From assembly GCF_900095215.1 (NCBI RefSeq), contig NZ_LT606949.1, forward strand, positions 564,708-628,707: a stretch of DNA of 64,000 nt, written 5' to 3'. The notes under the pieces are model-generated. The model was given only the letters and a program-made list of their open reading frames with translations. It ran no database searches and was not told the origin of the DNA. The stretch's first letter is position 1. Each line of letters starts with the position of its first letter. A program made the translations under genes and the position numbers. Shown piece by piece: positions 9,009 through 19,902 of the stretch. The stretch comes from Polynucleobacter necessarius (GTDB taxonomy: Bacteria; Pseudomonadota; Gammaproteobacteria; Burkholderiales; Burkholderiaceae).

Positions 9009-9243
9009 CTCTTCTGCAATCTTCCTTGTAGGTTTTTTCAAGGCACAAGTAGAGGCTTAGCCGTCAATGATCTATGGCTAAGGTGTTGTCATACCAAGGA
9101 CATAAAGACTAGGTAAATTGCCTCTTTTTGGGGATAATTTGGTCTGCACCACCCTTTGGCTTCAATCTCAAGCTGTGTTTGCCTCGTTTTTCCTTCGGCA
9201 TGTTGCTATTGCATTGCACTGGCATCCCAATTAGAAATTGTGA

Positions 9244-10661
9244 ATGACCCGCAAGAAGATTTATCCATTCCTCCTGTTGAGCATCATTTGCGCTTTTTTG
9301 CTGCCTCCGCTTTTGCGCAGAGAGCAGGATCTGGCGCCGATCAAATTTCGAGTTTCGCTGATGACATTTCCTGGTTGCCAACCGAAGGGGCGCTTTTCTG
9401 TCCGCCTGTGAATGTTCACGGTCAAATAACTTACGTCAATCAGCGTTACAACAATTTCACCTCTGGTTACTCTGACGAAAATAGTCTGTCTGCATTGAAG
9501 TCAATGAGCTACACCTGGTCTGGAACTTTATTTTTAGGCGCGCGCCTATCTCCAAATACTGATGTGTATTTCAATCCCGAGGTAGTGTCGGGTGTACCTT
9601 TTTCTGATCTCTCTGGTTTGGATGGATTTACCAACGGTGAAGCCACAAAAGCGAATGGTGCGCAGGCTAATTTTTATGCTGCGAGAGCATTTCTGCGTCA
9701 AACAATTAATCAACAGGGCGATAAGGTTTTGCTTGAAAATGACGCCAATCAAATTACCAAAACGGTTAGTAGTAATCGTGTGGTTATTACTGCGGGACAG
9801 TTTTCTACCTTGGATATTTTTGACGACAGTAAATACGCTACAGATCCACGCATTCAGTTTATGAACTGGGGCAATATGACCTATCTGGCATATGACTATG
9901 CAGCCGATGCGCGTGGCTACAGCACTGGCTTAGCGGGCGAGTGGTATCTTGGAAATTGGGTCATGAGGGCTTCCCGCATGCTTGCGCCAAAGCTACCAAA
10001 TGGCCGCGATTTAAATTGGCAAATTTTCAATACCTATGGTGATCAATTTGAAGTTGAGCGCCAGCATAAAATTGCCGATTTACCAGGCAAGGTAAGCGTG
10101 CGTGCTTATCGAAACCGGATGATGTTGGCGCGCTTTCAAGACGCAACGAATTATGTCATTGCTAATAATGCGCAGGGTACACAGGCAATCAATAATGTGC
10201 GCACCAACTACCAATACAAAACCGGTATCGGTATTAATGACGAACAAGCATTAACTAAAGATCTCGGTATTTATGGGCGCGCCTTTACTTCTGATGGTCA
10301 CACCGAAATCATGTCCTTTACTGAGGCAGATAATTCTATGTCGATAGGCGCGGGTCTCAATTGGGCGAGTTGGAGTCGTCGGGATGACGCTATCGGTATC
10401 TCTATGATGCAAAACGGCCTATCAAGCTATCGTAAAAATTATTTGCAAGCGGGTGGGGTGTCTTACTTTATTGGCGACTATGCCGGTCCAGGCCGGACGA
10501 TTGCTTATCGCCCTGAACGAATTGGCGAGGTGTATTACAACGCAATGGTTTTCAAGAATGTGTTGGCGGGTTTGAACTTTCAGCACATCAACAATCCAGC
10601 CTATAACTCGGCCCGTGGCCCTGTAAATATCCTGTCTTTTAGGATCCATGCAGAGTGTTAA
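9244..10661 (+). pseudogene. Outer-membrane porin (carbohydrate porin/OprB-like), frameshifted in the signal peptide
   Basis: The mature part is continuous and beta-barrel-like (alternating aromatic and polar residues, ending NAMVFKNVLAGLNFQHINNP). The natural start is ATG 9244, encoding MTRKKIYPFLLLSIICAF, but the frame is lost at six T (9294-9299). A seventh T would give CAFFAASAFAQ and join signal peptide to barrel. The upstream TTG at 9156 that opens the barrel frame encodes no signal peptide. The last residue is Cys (AEC) where outer-membrane barrels normally end in Phe (TTT to TGT would do it), which should impair BAM recognition. The OprB assignment is from general resemblance. Confidence 0.72.
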
Positions 10662-10857
10662 GGGGTTTGCTGACCATAGACACAATGTAGCCATCATTAT
10701 TATCTTTATAATCAATGACTTATATATTGTGAAATATTCGACTGTTGACTTTTGTCCCCTATAATCCTTAAAATCCTCAGAAATGGGTATAGATTGGATC
10801 TAAATCCGCATCCGGGGCTATAAAAACAGCATTTTCTTGATTTAGAGGCAGCCGCAT

Positions 10858-12420
10858 TTGTTCATTCTCGGCAAAAACAAAACTAGGGTTGTAATACCGC
10901 TCAAAAGCTTCACGCCATTTGCGCTGGCTGCTTTTGTTATTGGCGCCTCTACTTTTTCTGTTTTAGTGCTTGCACAGTCTTCTATCGAGAGTGCCACGGC
11001 AAGTGTGACCGTTCAGTCTGGCGATACTTCCTTGGCTGCGCCACCATCAATTGCTGCGCAGTTAGGCACACAAGATCCAAAGGTGTCTTCTAGCTCCAAA
11101 GCATCAGAATGATTTGCGCCAGTAACCAAGGCGAATACTCCAAAGATTAACGCCAAACCTGCGTCATCTGGACCAATAGAAATGGATTTGCGCCAGCTTT
11201 GGAGTGAACTCAAGATTAATAATCCGCAACTGTCTTCATTGCGCGAATCTTACTTGTCCGCAAAGGCAACCGTTCCTCAGATTGCCGCGCCAGCCAATCC
11301 ACAGGTTGGGTTAGTCTGGTCTGGCATGCCTGTAAATTCACCATTTGCATTAGGCGGCGCAAACGCGCCTTCCCCCAACAATCCTGGCAGCGGTGGGATT
11401 AGTAGTAATAACTCCATTTCAGTAGCGCAGCCGTTTCAGTTCCCTGGGAAGAAGAGTCTTGCTGCGGATATCGCTGATACCAATGCTGAAGCTTTGTTGG
11501 CAAGTGCTGAATCCACTTACCTGCAGATTGACGCTCAACTCTCCACTCTGCACTACAGCGCACTCTCATCACAAAAGCAATTGCAGGTACTTAAAGAGTC
11601 AGTTATTCGTTTGGAGATGATTAAGAATGTGGCTAAAGCCCGTTATGCCAATAATGCTGCGGCTTATGTTGAATACTTGAACGCTCAGCTAGCGCAAAAT
11701 GCAGCCCAAGCAGATCAGTTTAATGTGGAACGTCAACTTGATGTTGCGTTAAAAAACATTTTTAGTTAGTTGGCCGCCATTCTCGTGAAAAGTTGGTATT
11801 GCGTGGTGATGTGCGTCGCGCCATGAATGGCGTTCCCACATTAATTGAGTTGGAAGATGATGCGGAAACCAGTCATCCATCTCTAAAGTGTTCTGCTTTG
11901 CAATTGGATGCAGCGCGTAAAGGCGTTGATCTCGCAAAGAAGGCCTATTTCCCGGACTTCCAAATCATTGGTTCATCCTACACACCGCGCGGCCCTTTTT
12001 CCGCAAACAATGGCGCATTGTTCTATCAATTTGAACTTGATCTAATTATTCCCCTGTCTTTCTTGACTAAAGAGAAGTATGGCGTAGAACAAGCGCAGCG
12101 CAATCAGGCTGCGGCTGAAGCGGGTAACATATCTAATCGCCAGCAAATCGTGTTGGCAGTCAATACCGCATATGCCGCTTATGAGCAGGACAAGAACCAA
12201 ACTCAGTTTTTGAGAGATCGTCAGGTCCCGCAGGCGGATGCGGCTTATAAAGTGGGTTTGACGCAGTACTCCAACAATGGCCAAGGCTTTAACGATCTAT
12301 TGACGGCACAAACACAATTGCGTAACTTGGACGTTGCTTTGGCTTAGGCTGAAAGCAATCTATTGCAAGCTCAAGCGGTATTACTGGTTTCAGTGGGTAA
12401 AGAGCCCTTTTCGGGAGTAG
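10858..12420 (+). pseudogene. Outer-membrane efflux protein (TolC/CusC/CzcC family), multiple stops and frameshifts
   Basis: First gene of a CBA-type RND efflux operon. TTG 10858 opens a signal-anchor-like N-terminus. TGA at 11110-11112, TAG at 11767-11769 and TAG at 12345-12347 interrupt it, and the frame changes between 11769 and 11793. The end is also shifted: four T at 12408-12411, where three would restore KEPFRE and the stop TAG 12418-12420, just before the next gene. Outer-membrane-factor features remain in the pieces: LWSELKINNPQLSSLRESYL near the start, and the repeat-like YAAYEQDKNQTQFL and GFNDLLTAQTQLRNLDVALA near the end. The family forms trimeric channels taking substrate from periplasmic adaptor to exterior. 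Confidence 0.9.
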
Positions 12421-12422
12421 TT

Positions 12423-13694
12423 TTGAAAGACAAAATTCTTTCGTTTCTAAAGCAGCTGTCCGATAAGGCAAAGCCAATTCTGCATAAGGGCGCGCATCAC
12501 GGTGCTCATCATGCAAAAGTGGTCGCAACTGGTTTGGCTGGTTTGTACTGGAATCTGACTCCGCAAAATCGTTATCGCGTTCGTCTGGCGACCTTTGCTT
12601 TTGCCATTCTATCTGTCGGCATTGTTGTGTGCCGTCTTGCCAATGTTAATCGCGCGGTAAAAATTGAAGCTTCCAATAAAGCCTTCAAGGTGGAGAGCAG
12701 CGGTATTTTGGAGCTAAAGCTTCATGGTGTGACTCTCAATCCAGCAATTTATGTTTTTCAGATGGCCGAAAAAGTGCAGGTTCCAGTCAACATTAAAGTC
12801 CTGGGACGTTTGGCGTTTAACGCGGAAAAATCGAAAGTGCTTTTAGCGCGTGCGCCGGGTCGAGTAGCGCGTATTTATGCTTTCGATGGTGCTCAGGTTG
12901 ATATTGGATCACCCATCGTTGAGATGTATAGCCCTGAATTTCTTTCAGCGCAGCAAGCGTACTTGTTGTCATCTAAAACCGCTAAGGTGCTTGAGTCCAA
13001 TAAAACCATGAGTGACTTGCTTGGCGATGCTCGCATTACTCAGCAGGCTGCCGCAAACCGTATGCGTAATCTGGGTGCGGGCGAGGGTGATATTAAGAGC
13101 ATAGAGACTACGGGTAAAACCACTAGTAATTGAGTGATGCGCTCTCCTCTGAAGGGCGTAGTTGTGAAGCGGGGCGTTGAACCTGGCGCCGTGGTTAATT
13201 CCGGTGACGTTATTGCCACATTGGCTGATCCAAAGCAACTCTGGTTCTTGGGTAATGTTTTCGAGCAAGATTTCCGCTTAATTAAGCAAGGTCAAAAAAT
13301 GGTCTCGCATCTTGAGGCCTACCCAGAAAAAGAGTTTGTTGCTTACGCTAATTACATCGCGCCGACAATAGATCCGCAAACTCGCGCACTGCTAATTCGT
13401 GCTGATGTTGAAAATACAGACGACTTATTGCGTCCCGATATGTACGCTTCTGGTTTATTAACTACTGGTAACGCGGATGCTGTAGTTGTTCCGCAATCAG
13501 TCATTGTTAGGGTTCGAGAAAATCGTTACGCGATCATTAAGGTTGGCCCAGAAACATTCTTTCGGGTGCTTGTGAAGAGGTATGACCTCAATAGTAAGAG
13601 TTTCGCGATTACCGAGGGCGTGGAGCAGGGCTGGCAAGTGTTGACTGAAGGTGCAGTTTTGTTAAACGATCGCTTTGCTAAACAGGAGGACTAA
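12423..13694 (+). pseudogene. Periplasmic adaptor (membrane fusion protein) of a heavy-metal RND pump, CusB/CzcB-like, split by a stop
   Basis: TTG 12423 follows GGGAG and continues through an unusual His-rich cytoplasmic start (HKGAHHGAHHAK), one transmembrane segment (FAFAILSVGIVVCRLANV), then lipoyl/hairpin and barrel domains: VLLARAPGRVARIYAFDGAQ and, after the break, SPLKGVVVKRGVEPGAVVN. TGA at 13131-13133 interrupts the frame between SN and VMRSPL; a TGG to TGA change is plausible. The C-terminal half (13134-13694) stays open and has no start of its own. These proteins link the inner-membrane RND pump to the outer-membrane channel. All three genes of this operon are damaged. Confidence 0.9.
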
Positions 13695-16600
13695 GTGAGC
13701 GTTTTCACCTCCTTTATTCGAGAGGTAGTTGAGAAGCCCGCGCTTGTCATTTTTGCTTCTATTGTGTTGCTTGGTTTGTGCATGCTCAGCGTGAGTAAGC
13801 CCCCCATTCAGCCTTACCCGGGCGTTGCGCCACTCACTATTCAGGCAATTTCTCAATGGCCCGGGAGAAGTACCACTGAAGTCGAGCAGCAAGTTACCAT
13901 TCCTGTTGAGAATGCCTTAGCTGGTATCCCAGGTCTGCAAGCTTTCCGCTCAGTATCGCTGTTTGGCCTCTCCGTTGTAACTCTGACATTTAATGACACT
14001 GTCGACCCCTTCAAAGCGCGTCAAGTTTTCATTAGCAATTTATCAAATGTTAGCTTTCCGCCGGGAGTTACCTCCAGCATCAGTCCAGATTCAGATGCTA
14101 CTGGCGAGATCATGCGCTATGAGGTGCGCTCTGATTACGTCTCATCCACTTTGCTAAAGACTTTGCAAAACTATGAAATTTATAAAGAGCTCAAGCAAAC
14201 CCCTGGTGTAGCAGACGTATCTTCATTTGGTGGAAAGGTTCGCCAATATCAAGTGATTGTGAGTCATGAAAGCTTGCAGGCTAAAGGCATATCGGTCAAT
14301 CAATTAATCTTAGCTCTCACAAACGTCAACAGTAATACGGGTGGGGGCTTATTGCCCAGTGGTGAGCAGCAGTTCGTGGTTCGTGGAGTTGGCTTATTAA
14401 AGAATATCGATGACATTAAGCAGGTGGTTATCACTCTGAACAATGGTGTTCCGATTCGAGTGGGAGATGTTGCCCGCGTAGAGATTGGCAATGCCCCACG
14501 TTTGGGTATGTTCCAGTTCAATGACAATCCTGATGCTGTTGAAGGGATTGTGTATTTGCGTCGTTGTGAGAACGCTACGGAAGTCTTGGCCCGCGTTCGT
14601 AGCACTGTGGAAAATATCAATAAGCATGTCTTGCCACCAGGGATTGAAGTAACACCTTTTTATGATCGCCAAGTGCTTTTAGCTATCACCATTGGTACTG
14701 TTAAGCACACTTTATTCTTTGGTATCTCCTTGGTATTGGCGGTTCTATTTTTCTTCTTAGGCAATATCCGGTCGGCTGCCGTAGTGGCTGCGGTGATTCC
14801 TTTAGCGCTTTGTGTCTCCTTTATTCAGATGCACTTGTGGAGTGTTCCGGCTAACATGATTTCTTTAGGCGCAATTGGCTTCGGTGTCATTGTCGACTCT
14901 GCGGTGATCTTGACGGAGAACGTCATGCGTCATCTGGAAGAGGGCGGTAAGCGGCTCAACCAGAGCATTATTTTGGCAACGAGCGAAGTGCAGCGCGCGA
15001 TGATTTATTCCACGGGCATCATCATCGTTGCCTACTATTCTTTATGGGCGGTGTTGATGGCATTATTTTTAAGCCGATGGCATTCACCATGGGTTTTGCT
15101 TTGATCGCTGCAATGGTGTTGAGCTTAACTTTCTTGTCAGCCATGATTTCACTGGTCTTTGGTGAAAACTTGCATCACAAACCACCGTCTTTTATTACTA
15201 AGCTTTTGGATGGTTACAAACCTTTACTTAGAAGATGGATGGATCGCCCATTAACAGTTTTCTCCGTAGCGGTTTTTGTGTTGGGCATTACCTTATTGAG
15301 TATGACTCGCTTAGGGACAGCCTTCTTGCCAACCCTAGAAGAGAATAATATTTGGTTGCGAGTAACACTCCCAAATACAATGGATTTGGATTATTCCGTC
15401 AAGATCGCCAATCAGTTTCGTGAAACCTTTATGACTCAACCTGAGATCGATCAGGTTGCCGCTCAGATCGGTCGACCTGATGATGGCACTGATTCAACCG
15501 GTGTATTTAATCAAGAGTATGGCCTTTATCTAAAGAGTCCTGACAAGATGCCTAGCAGATCGACTAAAAAGGATTTGATTGTGTATTTAGAAACAGAGCT
15601 TAATAAGCTACCGGGAATTACCTATAGTTTCTCGCAATACATTCAAGATAACGTGAATGAAGCTTGATCTGGCGTAAAGGGTGAGAATTCCGTCAAGATA
15701 TACGGTACAGACTGAGATGTGCTCGACCAAAAAGCGCATGAAGTAATTGATCAGCTAAAGCAGGTGCGTGGCGTTGCTGACGAGGGCATTCTCAAAGAAT
15801 TAGGTCAGCCAACCCTGAATATTCAAATTGATCGCGATAGAGCTGCGCGTTATGGCATCAATGTGAACGATATTCAGACGGTGGTTACTAACGCAATTGG
15901 CGGAGCCGCGGTAACCAATTTGCTTGAGGACGAAAAAACCTTTGGCATTGCTGTGCGTCTAAATGCAGGCAGTCGCAACGATGTCGCCGATATTGGGCAC
16001 TTATTGGTTGATGCGCCGGACGGCACCAAGATACCTTTGTCGATGGTTGCCACGGTTCGTTTAACGGATGGCCCATTCTTTATTTACCGTGAGGCAGGAA
16101 AGCGCTACATCGCGATTAAGTTTAGCGTTCGTAATCGTGACTTAGGTAGCGCGGTAGAAGATGCCCAGTTCTTGGTGGAGAAAAATATCACTTTGCCACC
16201 AAACTATTCGATTAGTTGGGATGGTCAATTCAATCAGATGAAGCAAGCGCAGAAAAAGTTGATGCTCATTGTGCCGCTTGCTTTATTGGGAATTTTCTTG
16301 TTACTTGTGAGTGCGTTTGGTAACTTCCGCGACGCTTCGTTGTGATGAGCAATGTGCCTTTTGCCGCAATTGGTGGCGTGATTGCGCCGCACTTGGCTGG
16401 CGAAACGTTAAGCATCTTCACCTTCTTTGGTTTCTTATCATTCTTTAGTATTGCGATTCAGGATGGCGTCATGCTCATATCCTTTATTAATAAGACTGCC
16501 GCCACTGAGCATGGTAAGATGAAAGATGTGATGGTGGAGGGTGCTTCATTGCGAGTTCGCCCTGTTTTGATGACGGCAGCCCTTTCTGGAGTGGATCTTT

Positions 16601-16764
16601 TGCCTGCCGCCTTGTCCCATTCAATTGGTTCCGAGGCGAAACGTCCTTTAGCTCTCGTTATTGTGGGTGGCATGGTCACTGCCACCATTCTTACGCTCCT
16701 AGTATTGCCAGTAATTTATGGCTGGTTCAGAGCGCGTGCGTTAACTCCGGCCAGCAATATTTAA
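13695..16764 (+). pseudogene. Heavy-metal-efflux RND transporter (CzcA/CusA family), at least four lesions
   Basis: The region spans about 1023 codons, the usual CzcA/CusA length, so little has been deleted. The start is intact (VSKPPIQPYPGVAPLTIQA; WPGRSTTEVEQQVTIPVENA). The frame breaks near 15035-15045, where YSLWAVLMAL should read into MGGVDGIIFKPMAFTMGFAL. In-frame TGA codons follow at 15665-15667 (before SGVKGENSVKIYG) and 15713-15715. A one-base loss near 16343 (one G missing in TTGTGATG) separates GNFRDASL from VMSNVPFAAIGGV. In life it would be a proton-driven trimeric pump for divalent metals or Cu/Ag. The substrate cannot be read from the pieces. Confidence 0.93.
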
Positions 16765-16795
16765 TTTGATAGACAAGGGAAAGTAATCAACTGTT

Positions 16796-17590
16796 ATGAG
16801 TAACCGTCAACCCCACATCCTGGTTTCGAATGATGATGGCTATTTGGCTCCGGGCTTATTGGCTTTGGTCAATGCCGTGCGCCCTTTGGGTCGTATTACA
16901 GTAATCGCTCCCGAGCAAAACCATAGTGGTGCCTCTAATTCCCTAACTCTATCCAGACCACTCTCGATTCATCGAGTAGCTGGTGGTGAGCGCGATGGCT
17001 TTTTCTTTCTCAACGGCACACCTACAGATTGTGTCCACGTTGCTATGACAGGCTTTCTGGATGAGAAGCCCGATTTAGTGATTTCTGGAATTAATCAGGG
17101 TGAGAATATGGGGGAAGATACGCTTTACTCTGGCACTGTGGCTGCCGCGATTGAGGGTGTGATGTTTGGGGTGCCCGGCATTGCTTTCTCTCAAACGGAT
17201 CGCGGTTGGAATCGTGCTGAAGATGCCGCTAAAGCAGCGCATGATGTAGTGGCTCAGATGCTGGTCTCTGCTTTAAGCAAAAAGCATGCTGATGGTGTAG
17301 CAACATTACTCAATGTGAATATCCCGAATCGTCCCTATGCGGATCTTTATCGCTGGCGCGTTACTCGTTTGGGTAATCGCCATCATTCACAGCCAGTGGT
17401 GGTGCAAGATAGTCCGCGTGGCGAAAAGATCTACTGGATCGGTGCCGCAGGGGATGTAAAAGAGGGCTCTGAAGGCACAGACTTTCATGCGATTGCAGAG
17501 GGGTGTATTTCAATTACACCAATGCAGTTGGATTTAACGCATCATGCGCGTTTAGCGGCGATGCGAGCAAATGGCTGGGATCGCGGTTGA
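16796..17590 (+). CDS. surE: 5'/3'-nucleotidase SurE
   Basis: A 264-residue protein starting [20 protein letters not shown]; the NDDG metal-binding motif is near residue 13. [14 protein letters not shown] and [20 protein letters not shown] are also characteristic. SurE is a metal-dependent phosphatase acting on nucleoside monophosphates in the cytoplasm, linked to stationary-phase survival. In many proteobacteria it is followed by pcm, nlpD and rpoS. Here pcm is broken and overlaps the surE stop (TTGA), nlpD follows, and no rpoS is present in the interval. Confidence 0.96.
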   Translation: MSNRQPHILVSNDDGYLAPGLLALVNAVRPLGRITVIAPEQNHSGASNSLTLSRPLSIHRVAGGERDGFFFLNGTPTDCVHVAMTGFLDEKPDLVISGINQGENMGEDTLYSGTVAAAIEGVMFGVPGIAFSQTDRGWNRAEDAAKAAHDVVAQMLVSALSKKHADGVATLLNVNIPNRPYADLYRWRVTRLGNRHHSQPVVVQDSPRGEKIYWIGAAGDVKEGSEGTDFHAIAEGCISITPMQLDLTHHARLAAMRANGWDRG

Positions 17591-18249
17591 AGGTTCCCAC
17601 CGAACGCTTTGCCGTCTATCGACAGGCCCTAGCTGCAAAAGTGCACGTTGGTGGTGTCAAGCACGGAAAAACACTAGAGGCAATTGCAACCGTTCCAAGA
17701 CATGCATTTATGGATGCGGGTTTGCATACGCAAGCTTATGAAGATACCGCATTACCCATTGGGCATGAACAAACCATTTCAAAGCCATCCGTGGTGGCGC
17801 GTATGATTGAGTTACTCCATAAACCAAAGCACAAGCTTGGCAAGGTGTTAGAGATTGGGACTGGTTGTGGCTATCAAGCAGCAGTGCTGAGTTTGCTAGC
17901 TGATGAGGTTTACTCTATTGAGCGCATTCGCCCTCTCCATGATATGGCTAGGGCAAAGTTACGCCCATTTCGGATTAATAATATCCGCCTGATTTATGGC
18001 GATGGTATTTTTGGGTTTTCCCAAAGCAGCTCCATTTGATGGAATTATTTTGGCTGCGGCAGGTTTAGGAATTCCGGATGCTTTATTGGATCAGTTGTCG
18101 ATTGGTGGGGGCGCTTAGTAGCACCAGTGGCGAAAAATGATAAAGAGCAGCAACTGGTGATGGTGGAGAGAATGAGTTCCCAGCGCTATCAAAGAAGAAC
18201 CGTGCTGGACGAGGTCTTTTTTGTCCCCTTACAATCAGGGGTAGTATGA
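17587..18249 (+). pseudogene. pcm: Protein-L-isoaspartate O-methyltransferase, frameshifted twice
   Basis: TTG 17587 overlaps the surE stop. Pcm features are clear: TVPRHAFMDAGLHTQAYEDT, then the SAM-binding VLEIGTGCGYQAAVLSLLA. The frame is lost at four T (18016-18019; three would give [13 protein letters not shown]) and returns at five G (18107-18111; three would give IGGRLVAPV). The two insertions, +1 and +2, sum to +3, so the authentic C-terminus and stop (TGA 18247-18249) are back in the starting frame. The 30 or so codons between are out of frame and contain stops. The enzyme repairs isoaspartyl damage in aged proteins, and loss fits a sheltered lifestyle. Confidence 0.92.
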
Positions 18250-18285
18250 GATTTATGATGAATTTCCAATTCAGAACCTAATTTG

Positions 18286-19065
18286 ATGCCGCTGACATTA
18301 TTGAAGACTTTTCTTATTGCGCTCATCACCACATCCTTGATGTTGGTAGTGGGTTGCTCTACGCCTCGCACTAAACCCGCTAGTGTGACTGATCGCACTG
18401 GCGCTGCTAGTAAGCCAGCTCCTCCTGGCTACTATCGAGTAAAAAGGGGCGATACCTTAGCCCGCATTGCCTTGGATAACGGTCAGGCACCACGTGATGT
18501 CACTCAGTGGAATAAGGCAGTCAATCCGAGCTTTAATCCCAATGTGATTGCAGTGGGTGATTTAATTTTGATTAAAGCACCGGGTGACACCAAGCCTGCG
18601 CGTGTTGCTCAGAAGAAAGCGGTAACCGATAAGCCTGACTCCCCGGCACTAGTCCAATCTCAGACATCAACTCCAGAACCAGCAAAGTCAGAAGTTGTTG
18701 CTGAACCCGGTATTCGCTTATCTTGGCCTGTCAAAGGTAAGATCACAGGTGAGTTCAGTGAAGCTAACAAAGGAATTGATATCGCCGGCAAAGTCGGGGA
18801 GCCTGTTCTGTCGGCATCAGATGGCAAAGTGGTGTACGCGGGCAATAGCTTACGTGGATATGGCAATCTCGTGATTGTGAAGCATGACAACACCTATCTG
18901 ACTGCTTACGCGCATAACAGCAAGCTCTTGGTAAAAGAGGGTGATGCTGTTCGAAAAGGGCAAAAGATTGCCGAGATTGGTGATACAGATGCCACCTCAG
19001 CGAAGCTGCATTTTGAATTACGCGTCAACGGTAAACCAGTTAATCCAACACCGTATTTGCAGTAA
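18286..19065 (+). CDS. nlpD: Lipoprotein NlpD: LysM and LytM (peptidase M23-like) domains
   Basis: A 259-residue protein (a TTG sits just before ATG 18286). The N-terminal signal LMLVVGC is a lipobox. A LysM domain follows (YYRVKRGDTLARIALDNGQ), then a Pro/Lys-rich linker and a C-terminal LytM domain (NKGIDIAGKVGEPVLSASDG, ending KLHFELRVNGKPVNPTPYL). The first zinc ligand is absent (NKGIDIAG), as in E. coli NlpD, so it is probably a non-catalytic activator of cell-wall amidase AmiC during division. It is the third gene of the surE cluster. The frame is intact although both neighbours are broken. Confidence 0.93.
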   Translation: MPLTLLKTFLIALITTSLMLVVGCSTPRTKPASVTDRTGAASKPAPPGYYRVKRGDTLARIALDNGQAPRDVTQWNKAVNPSFNPNVIAVGDLILIKAPGDTKPARVAQKKAVTDKPDSPALVQSQTSTPEPAKSEVVAEPGIRLSWPVKGKITGEFSEANKGIDIAGKVGEPVLSASDGKVVYAGNSLRGYGNLVIVKHDNTYLTAYAHNSKLLVKEGDAVRKGQKIAEIGDTDATSAKLHFELRVNGKPVNPTPYLQ

Positions 19066-19081
19066 GTTGCAGTAAACACGC

Positions 19082-19902
19082 ATGGCGACTGTTCTCGTAT
19101 TTGATATTGAAACCAGTCCGGATGTAGCGGGTTTGCGTCGCCTGGAAGATTTTCCGGATTCGATGGGCGATGCCGAAGTGGCAGCTCAGGCTATGTCTGA
19201 TCGTGCCGCCAAAACCGGTAGTGAATTGCTTCCTTTATTCTTCCAAAAAATTGTTGCCATCTCTTGTGTGATTCGTAGGACAACGAAGGAAGGGTTGCCG
19301 CAAATTAAAGTGGGCACCTTAGGAATACCGCAGGATGATGAGAAGGTCCTGGTTCAAGCTTTTTTGATTTGGTTGAAAAATATACGCCTCAATTAGTTTC
19401 ATGGAATGGCAGTGGCTTTGATTTACCAGTATTGCACTATCGCGCCTTAGCCAATCATGTGCAAGCTTCTCGTTATTGGGAGATGGGTGAGAGCCAAGAA
19501 GCCGATAGCCGAGAATTTAAGTGGAATAACTACATTAGTCGCTACCACATGCGTCATTTGGACATGATGGATCTGCTGGCTAAATTTAATGGTCGCGCCA
19601 ATGCGCCATTGGATGGCTTAGTAAAGCTCTGTGGTTTTCCGGGCAAGATGGGCATGTACGGTAGCCAAGTCTGGCCAGCCTACCAAGACGGCAAAATTAA
19701 TGATATTCGTCGCTACTGTGAGACTGATGTTGTCAATACTTATCTGATGTATTGCCGCTTTCAATTATTGCGCGGTGGATTTTCTCTTGAAGAGTATCAA
19801 GAGGAAATTCAATTTGTACAAGCATATTTAGAAAAAGAATCCAAAGAACCTAACAGCGGTCAATGGCAAGAATATCTCCAAGGTTTTTCAGCAGATGCGT
19901 AG
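19082..19902 (+). pseudogene. 3'-5' exonuclease (PolB-like DEDDy family), frameshifted
   Basis: The start VFDIETSPDVAGLRR is the Exo I motif of the predicted PolB-type exonuclease family. The frame breaks at six T (19360-19365): with seven the reading becomes VLVQAFFDLVEKYTPQLVSW and joins the second half, which carries Exo II (SWNGSGFDLPVLHYRAL) and Exo III (YCETDVVNTYLMYCRF). So both halves are well preserved around a single one-base loss in a homopolymer. The rlmD start codon lies within its last codons. A single homopolymer lesion could also be a sequencing error, so this is one of the less certain pseudogenes. Confidence 0.85.

Noticed and set aside
9056-9082. Hairpin CTTAGCC / GGCTAAG after recR as a terminator
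   Set aside because: Short stem, 13-base loop and no T-run.
9109-9381. Minus-strand ORF of 90 codons upstream of the porin
   Set aside because: No ribosome-binding site or family resemblance; it overlaps the porin signal peptide antisense.
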